Under the pieces are notes generated by a model. The model did not search any database. It saw nothing but the letters and a program-made list of their open reading frames with translations, and had not been told where the DNA came from. From the NCBI GenBank assembly GCA_031362155.1, contig JANLRZ010000036.1:1-9818 (forward strand): 9,818 nucleotides of DNA, read 5' to 3'. Below, piece by piece: positions 6,402 through 9,818 of this stretch (its first letter is position 1; every line of letters begins with the position of its first letter). Origin of the DNA: JAENVU01 sp031362155. Its GTDB lineage: Bacteria > Actinomycetota > Acidimicrobiia > IMCC26256 > JAENVU01. Made by a program: the position numbers and the translations under genes.

Positions 6402-8236
6402 GGGCCGGCCACGTCGATACCAGCCCGGTCGACGACGAGTCCCGTCTCGATCGCGACTCGGCCCGGCAGGTGCTCCGGCGCCTGGGCCGGATGTTGGTGC
6501 CGTACCGACGGCCGATCATCGTCGCGAGCTTCGTGCTGGTCGCCCAGACCGGCTGCCTGTTGGCCGGACCGGCGCTGGTTCGTGCGGGTGTCGACAACGG
6601 CCTGGTCGTGCGTGATGCCGCGGCGCTCAACCGCGCGGCCATTGCCTACCTGATCGTCGCGGTCATCGGGTTGGTCCTGGGTCGCACGGTGATCTGGCTC
6701 GTCGCACGCACGGGCGAGCGGTTCTTGCGCGAACTTCGCGAACGACTGTTCCGACACATGACGTCGTTGTCGCTCGACTTCTTCGATCGGGAGAAGACGG
6801 GGCGCCTGGTCTCGCGGATGACGTCCGACATCGATGCGCTGCAGGAACTCATCAGCCAAGGGCTTGTGATGTTCGTGCAGAACTTCCTGATCTTCATCGG
6901 CGCGATCGTGGTGATCGTCACCATGAGTTGGCAGCTCAGTGTGGGGGTCCTCCTCATCGTCCCGCCGGTGGTGTTCGCGAGTCGGTGGTTCCGGGCTCGC
7001 TCGAACCTCGCGTACCTCGAGGTGCGGGAGCGGATCGGCGAGAACTTGGCGACGCTGCAGGAGGGCCTCGAAGGGGTTCGGGTCGTGCAGGCGTTCGGTC
7101 AGGAACGCGGCTGGATCAAGCGGTTCCATTCCACGAACGAGAACCAGTACGAGGCCAACCTCGAGACGGTCCGCATCTCGGCGAAGTACTTCCCGTTCGT
7201 CGAGTTCACCGGGGTGGTGGGGGTCGCGGTCATCGTCGGGTTGGGTGGCGTGCTGGTCGACCAATCGGTGGTATCGGTCGGCACCGTGCTCGCGTTCGTC
7301 CTGTACCTCAACAACCTGTTCGAGCCGATCCAGCAACTCAGCCAGCTGTACAACACCGTGCAGTCGGCCGGCGCGGCGCTCCACAAGATTTTCGGCCTGC
7401 TCGACACGGCCCCGTCGATCGGCGAGAAGCCCGGCGCGGTCGATCTCCCCGCTCGCGGTGCGCTGGAAGTTGCCGACGTGACCTTCGCGTACGGCAACGA
7501 TCTTCCGGACCTCGACGGCGTGGTGCAGCCGCTCGGCCCCGAGGTGCTGCGCAACGTGTCGATCGGCGTCGCAGCCGGGGAACGGGTTGCACTCGTCGGC
7601 CCGACCGGCGCGGGGAAGTCGACGCTCGCGAAGTTGATGGCCCGGTTCTACGATCCGCGTGCGGGGACGGTGAGCTACGGGGGGATCGACCTTCGGAACG
7701 CCACACTCTCCAGCCTGCGCCGAACGATCGTGGTCGTGCCCCAAGAAGGGTTCCTCTTCGCCGGCAACGTACGCGAGAACATCCGAATCGGTCGGGACGG
7801 TGCTTCCGACGAAGAGGTCGAGGCGGCCGTGGCCGCACTCGGGTTGCAGGAGATCTTCGCAGCGTTTCCCGATGGGCTCGACACCGAGGTGCGTGAGCGT
7901 GGATCACGACTCTCGGCCGGGGAGAAGCAACTGGTTTCGCTCACCCGCGCTGCACTGGCCGATCCGCCGGTCCTGGTGCTCGACGAAGCCACGTCGAACC
8001 TCGACCCGGGGACAGAACAAGCAGTGGAGCGGGCGATGGATCGGCTGACCGAAGGACGCACGGTCGTGGTGGTCGCGCACCGACTCTCGACCGCGGCGCG
8101 GTGCGATCGCATCGCAGTCGTCGACGACGGCGATGTGATGGAGGTGGGCAGTCACGACGAGTTGTTGGCGAGGCGTGGTCGCTACGCCGCGCTCTATGCA
8201 GCCTGGGATTCCGCACATATGGACCGCAGCGCGTAG
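6398..8236 (+). CDS. ABC exporter half-transporter, subunit B (catalytic ATP-site partner)
   Basis: 612 residues: a cytoplasmic N-terminus of about 35 residues, six membrane helices (about 38-62, 77-103, 154-176, 178-196, 266-287, 291-308) and an ATPase domain. Motifs are A-loop Tyr365 (FAYG), Walker A GPTGAGKST (401-409), Q-loop Gln449 (VVPQEGFLF), signature LSAGEKQ (505-511) instead of LSGGQ, Walker B VLVLDE (525-530) with the catalytic Glu530, D-loop SNLD (533-536) and H-loop His561. Its own nucleotide-binding residues are intact and its signature is altered, which complements subunit A. About 15 extra residues (366-382) separate the A-loop from the strand leading to Walker A, compared with ordinary exporters. 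The start is the GTG in the GTGA overlap, with GGAGG upstream. It works only as a pair with subunit A by inference. Confidence 0.93.
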   Translation: MRAGHVDTSPVDDESRLDRDSARQVLRRLGRMLVPYRRPIIVASFVLVAQTGCLLAGPALVRAGVDNGLVVRDAAALNRAAIAYLIVAVIGLVLGRTVIWLVARTGERFLRELRERLFRHMTSLSLDFFDREKTGRLVSRMTSDIDALQELISQGLVMFVQNFLIFIGAIVVIVTMSWQLSVGVLLIVPPVVFASRWFRARSNLAYLEVRERIGENLATLQEGLEGVRVVQAFGQERGWIKRFHSTNENQYEANLETVRISAKYFPFVEFTGVVGVAVIVGLGGVLVDQSVVSVGTVLAFVLYLNNLFEPIQQLSQLYNTVQSAGAALHKIFGLLDTAPSIGEKPGAVDLPARGALEVADVTFAYGNDLPDLDGVVQPLGPEVLRNVSIGVAAGERVALVGPTGAGKSTLAKLMARFYDPRAGTVSYGGIDLRNATLSSLRRTIVVVPQEGFLFAGNVRENIRIGRDGASDEEVEAAVAALGLQEIFAAFPDGLDTEVRERGSRLSAGEKQLVSLTRAALADPPVLVLDEATSNLDPGTEQAVERAMDRLTEGRTVVVVAHRLSTAARCDRIAVVDDGDVMEVGSHDELLARRGRYAALYAAWDSAHMDRSA

Positions 8237-8273
8237 GCGCCTGGTGATGACAGGTGTCGGGCGTCGACCGGTC

Positions 8274-8297
8274 GCTGCTCGATCTAGCGTGAGCAGC
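8274..8297 (+). repeat. Inverted repeat GCTGCTC-N10-GAGCAGC flanking the SDR -10 hexamer
   Basis: A perfect 7+7 dyad whose spacer holds the putative -10 hexamer TAGCGT; the right arm ends at the base before the ATG. It is well placed as an operator that would block polymerase. The arms have the same length and spacing as the dyad at 223-246 but a different sequence. Confidence 0.48.
8285..8290 (+). promoter_or_regulatory. Putative -10 hexamer TAGCGT for leaderless SDR mRNA
   Basis: TAGCGT ends 7 nt before the ATG at 8298, so transcription would start at about the base before the ATG. No Shine-Dalgarno sequence is present. Hexamer and spacing are identical to those before the DUF4395-like gene. 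A weak -35-like TCGACC lies at 8264-8269. Confidence 0.45.
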
Positions 8298-9134
8298 ATG
8301 GATCAGCTTGCGGGAACGTGCGCCGTGGTCACCGGCGCAGGGAGTGGCATCGGGCGAGCCATGGCGCTCGCGTTCGCGGCCGAGGAGATGCGGGTGGTCG
8401 CCTTGGACGTCGAGCACGGCGCCGTGACCGAGACCGAGCGACTGCTCCGGGCCCAGGATGCCGACGCCGTCGGGCTCACCATCGACGTGACCGATGCCGA
8501 CGCGATGCGACAGTGCGCGGCCCAGGTCGATGCCGAGTTCGGGGGCGCGCAGGTGCTGTGCAACAACGCCGGGGTGTTCGCCGGTGGGTTGGTATGGGAG
8601 CGCCCCGTCGCCGACTTCGAGTGGGTCATGGGCGTCAACTTCTACGGAATGCTCAACGGCATCCAAGCCTTCGTGCCGGGGATGATCGAGCGCGGTGTTT
8701 CCGGCCACGTCGTGAACACGATGTCGGCCGCGGGGCTCTTCCCGTCGGCGTACTCATCGCCCTACACCGCCGCGAAGTTCGCGGCGCTGGCGCTCACCGA
8801 ATGCCTCGCGGGTGAACTCGTGGCGGTAGGGGCGCCGATCGGCGTGACCGCACTCTGTCCGGGCGCGGTCAACACGGGGATCGGTGCGTCCGATCGGAAT
8901 CGGCCGGCGATCACGATGACGGCACCGAGTCCGGAATCGCAGTTCGTGGACCAGATGCTCGACGAATCGACGGAGCGAGGTCGGCCGCCGGCTGAGGTTG
9001 CGGCCATGGTCGTTGACGCCATCAGGCAGGGTCGGTACTTGCAGCTGACCGGCGCCGGGTACGCGGAGTCGTTGCGGGTGCGTGCCGACGAACTGATTGC
9101 CGGCGGATTGCCGCACCTCCCACCCTTCGACTGA
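8298..9134 (+). CDS. Short-chain dehydrogenase/reductase, NAD-type classical SDR
   Basis: 278 residues, typical of classical SDR oxidoreductases that interconvert alcohols and ketones. The Rossmann motif TGAGSGIG is at 12-19. Asp37 at the end of the second strand (VVALD) favours NAD(H) over NADP(H). DV at 63-64 and NNAG at 89-92 follow, and the catalytic tetrad is Asn114, Ser143, Tyr156 and Lys160 (YTAAK). CPGAV (187-191) closes the cofactor site. Residues 195-230 form the usual variable substrate region. The substrate is not predictable; the crotonase gene that follows suggests lipid, sterol or CoA-ester metabolism, as inference only. The ATG at 8298 was chosen over the frame opening at 8175, which overlaps subunit B, and over GTG 8289, which would lie inside the predicted -10 hexamer. 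It is separated from the exporter by 61 bp and probably transcribed on its own. Confidence 0.9.
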   Translation: MDQLAGTCAVVTGAGSGIGRAMALAFAAEEMRVVALDVEHGAVTETERLLRAQDADAVGLTIDVTDADAMRQCAAQVDAEFGGAQVLCNNAGVFAGGLVWERPVADFEWVMGVNFYGMLNGIQAFVPGMIERGVSGHVVNTMSAAGLFPSAYSSPYTAAKFAALALTECLAGELVAVGAPIGVTALCPGAVNTGIGASDRNRPAITMTAPSPESQFVDQMLDESTERGRPPAEVAAMVVDAIRQGRYLQLTGAGYAESLRVRADELIAGGLPHLPPFD

Positions 9135-9148
9135 ACGGCGCCAAGCGT

Positions 9149-9200
9149 CGAACTTGCGTCAATAACCCCCTCGATCGGGCAGGTTATTGACGCAAGTTCG
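9149..9200. terminator. Perfect 19-bp inverted repeat, candidate terminator or small repeat element
   Basis: The arms CGAACTTGCGTCAATAACC (9149-9167) and GGTTATTGACGCAAGTTCG (9182-9200) are exact reverse complements, separated by 14 nt. CCC (9168-9170) and GGG (9177-9179) can extend the stem past a 2-nt bulge around the loop TCGATC. It begins 14 bp after the SDR stop, where a terminator is expected, but no T-run follows on either strand. Its arms are more A/T-rich than the flanking DNA. Alternatives are a U-tract-less actinobacterial terminator, a dispersed REP-like repeat or a protein-binding site. The repeat is certain; its role is not. Confidence 0.6.
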
Positions 9201-9224
9201 TCTGGGGGTGTGAGGCGGATCAAT

Positions 9225-9230
9225 TACTGT
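9225..9230 (+). promoter_or_regulatory. Putative -10 hexamer TACTGT for the crotonase gene
   Basis: TACTGT ends 10 nt before the ATG at 9241, giving a predicted leader of about 4 nt. The sequence before the ATG (GCCGCTCGCG) has no Shine-Dalgarno match. No -35 box at normal spacing; TTGACG at 9188-9193 in the inverted repeat is too far away. Confidence 0.35.
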
Positions 9231-9240
9231 GCCGCTCGCG

Positions 9241-9818
9241 ATGACTACCGACCGTACGGCCCCAGTTCTGATCGACACGCCCCGGCCCCATACGGCGGTG
9301 ATCACGCTCAACCGGCCGGAACGGATGAACTCGATGGCCTTCGAGCTGATGGTTCCGCTCCACGAGGCGATCGAGCAGGTCGGTGCCGACAACGACACCA
9401 CGTGTGTCGTGCTCACCGGTGCCGGGCGGGGGTTCTGTTCGGGCGCGGACATGAGTGACGACGGCACCGTGCCCCCGAACATCGCGGGGCTGACCCTCAC
9501 GCGCATCGCGACCCGAGCGATGACCCTGTTGACCGATCTGATCCCCGCGATGCAGCGAATGCCGCAACCGGTGATCTGCGCGATCAACGGTCCGGCGATC
9601 GGCGGCGGGATGTGCCTCACGCTCGGCGCCGACATCCGCATCGCCGCCGAGTCGGCGTACTTCCGGGCCGCGGGGATCAACAACGGCCTGACCGCCACCG
9701 AACTGGGGCTCAGCTTCTTGTTGCCCCGGGCGATCGGTTCGTCACGGGCGTTCGAACTGATGTTGTCGGGTCGCGACGTCGACGCCCAGGAGGCGGCCGC
9801 GATCGGGCTGGTGTCCCG
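9241..9818 (+). CDS. Enoyl-CoA hydratase/isomerase (crotonase) family protein, 3' end outside window
   Basis: The frame from ATG 9241 is open to the edge, giving 192 residues of a family usually about 260-280 long. It shows ITLNRPERMNSM (21-32), the first oxyanion-hole block GAGRGFCSGAD (60-70), the second block AINGPAIGGGM (114-124) and the helix GLTATELGLSFLLPRAIG (149-166), then LSGRDVDAQEAAAIGLVS. The family stabilises CoA-thioester enolates for hydration, isomerisation or other reactions. In my alignment the two Glu residues of classical enoyl-CoA hydratase are replaced (Cys125 and Gly145), while Glu154 lies about where 4-chlorobenzoyl-CoA dehalogenase has its catalytic Asp. A different reaction from simple hydration is therefore possible. 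It lies 106 bp after the SDR gene, beyond the 19-bp inverted repeat, so is probably a separate unit. Start confidence is good because homology begins within about 10 residues. Confidence 0.9.
   Translation, partial: MTTDRTAPVLIDTPRPHTAVITLNRPERMNSMAFELMVPLHEAIEQVGADNDTTCVVLTGAGRGFCSGADMSDDGTVPPNIAGLTLTRIATRAMTLLTDLIPAMQRMPQPVICAINGPAIGGGMCLTLGADIRIAAESAYFRAAGINNGLTATELGLSFLLPRAIGSSRAFELMLSGRDVDAQEAAAIGLVS

Noticed and set aside
6320..7744. Long minus-strand open frames opposite the exporter genes, also 5106-6293
   Set aside because: Composition is low-complexity charged residues (His, Asp, Arg), typical of antisense frames in GC-rich DNA; both exporter subunits have complete motifs on the plus strand.
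8175..8297. Longer N-terminus for the SDR (start at 8175)
   Set aside because: It overlaps exporter subunit B, and the SDR fold begins directly after Met at 8298.
9214..9236. Imperfect dyad GAGGCGG...CCGCTC around the crotonase -10 hexamer
   Set aside because: The arms match only with a one-base gap and 4-bp perfect cores, which is expected by chance in GC-rich DNA.
1..9818. CRISPR array, IS element, tRNA or rRNA, phage or defence genes
   Set aside because: I looked for spaced direct repeats, transposase motifs, target-site duplications and tRNA-like cloverleaf ends and saw none.

Overview
This is a GC-rich, densely coded window from an actinobacterium. Third codon positions are strongly G/C, GTG starts are common, TTG is a frequent leucine codon, and the gene set fits Acidimicrobiia-like Actinobacteria: an arginine-rich FtsH paralogue, an asymmetric exporter pair, and an SDR beside a crotonase. 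The class is inferred; no rRNA or tRNA is present to fix the taxonomy.

Layout: (1) 1-136, the C-terminal end of an ABC-2 type permease entering from the left. (2) 234-2177, a three-gene plus-strand unit encoding an MBL-fold hydrolase, a flavin reductase-domain protein and an RmlC-type sugar epimerase, with gaps of 22 and 2 bp. (3) 2179-2577 on the minus strand, a small membrane protein resembling DUF4395. It converges on the epimerase gene with a 1-bp gap and diverges from (4) 2705-4525, a membrane-anchored FtsH-like AAA+ zinc metalloprotease of an unusual type. (5) 4578-8236, two half-size ABC exporters joined by a GTGA stop/start overlap, almost certainly forming a heterodimer. (6) 8298-9134, an NAD-type short-chain dehydrogenase. 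(7) 9241 to the right edge, the first 192 residues of a crotonase-family protein.

The most coherent non-coding signal is in the gene starts. Five genes that appear to head transcription units (MBL hydrolase, DUF4395-like, first exporter, SDR, crotonase) have no Shine-Dalgarno sequence. Each has a TANNNT -10-like hexamer 7-10 nt before the start codon, as expected for leaderless or near-leaderless mRNAs. The three operon-internal genes, plus the AAA+ protease with its own 5' leader, have GGAG-type ribosome binding sites. Three of the promoters carry perfect 7+7 dyads over or beside the -10 hexamer. A perfect 19+19 bp inverted repeat lies between the SDR and crotonase genes.

At the protein level, four families depart from their textbook active sites: the AAA+ protease (Walker B Asp to Glu, very short outer loop, two insertions), the exporter (all degenerate residues fall in one composite ATP site), the RmlC-like protein (substrate Arg and Lys positions replaced) and the crotonase (both classical Glu positions replaced). 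I found no CRISPR array, IS element, phage gene or recognisable defence system, and nothing that clearly amounts to a new multi-gene system.
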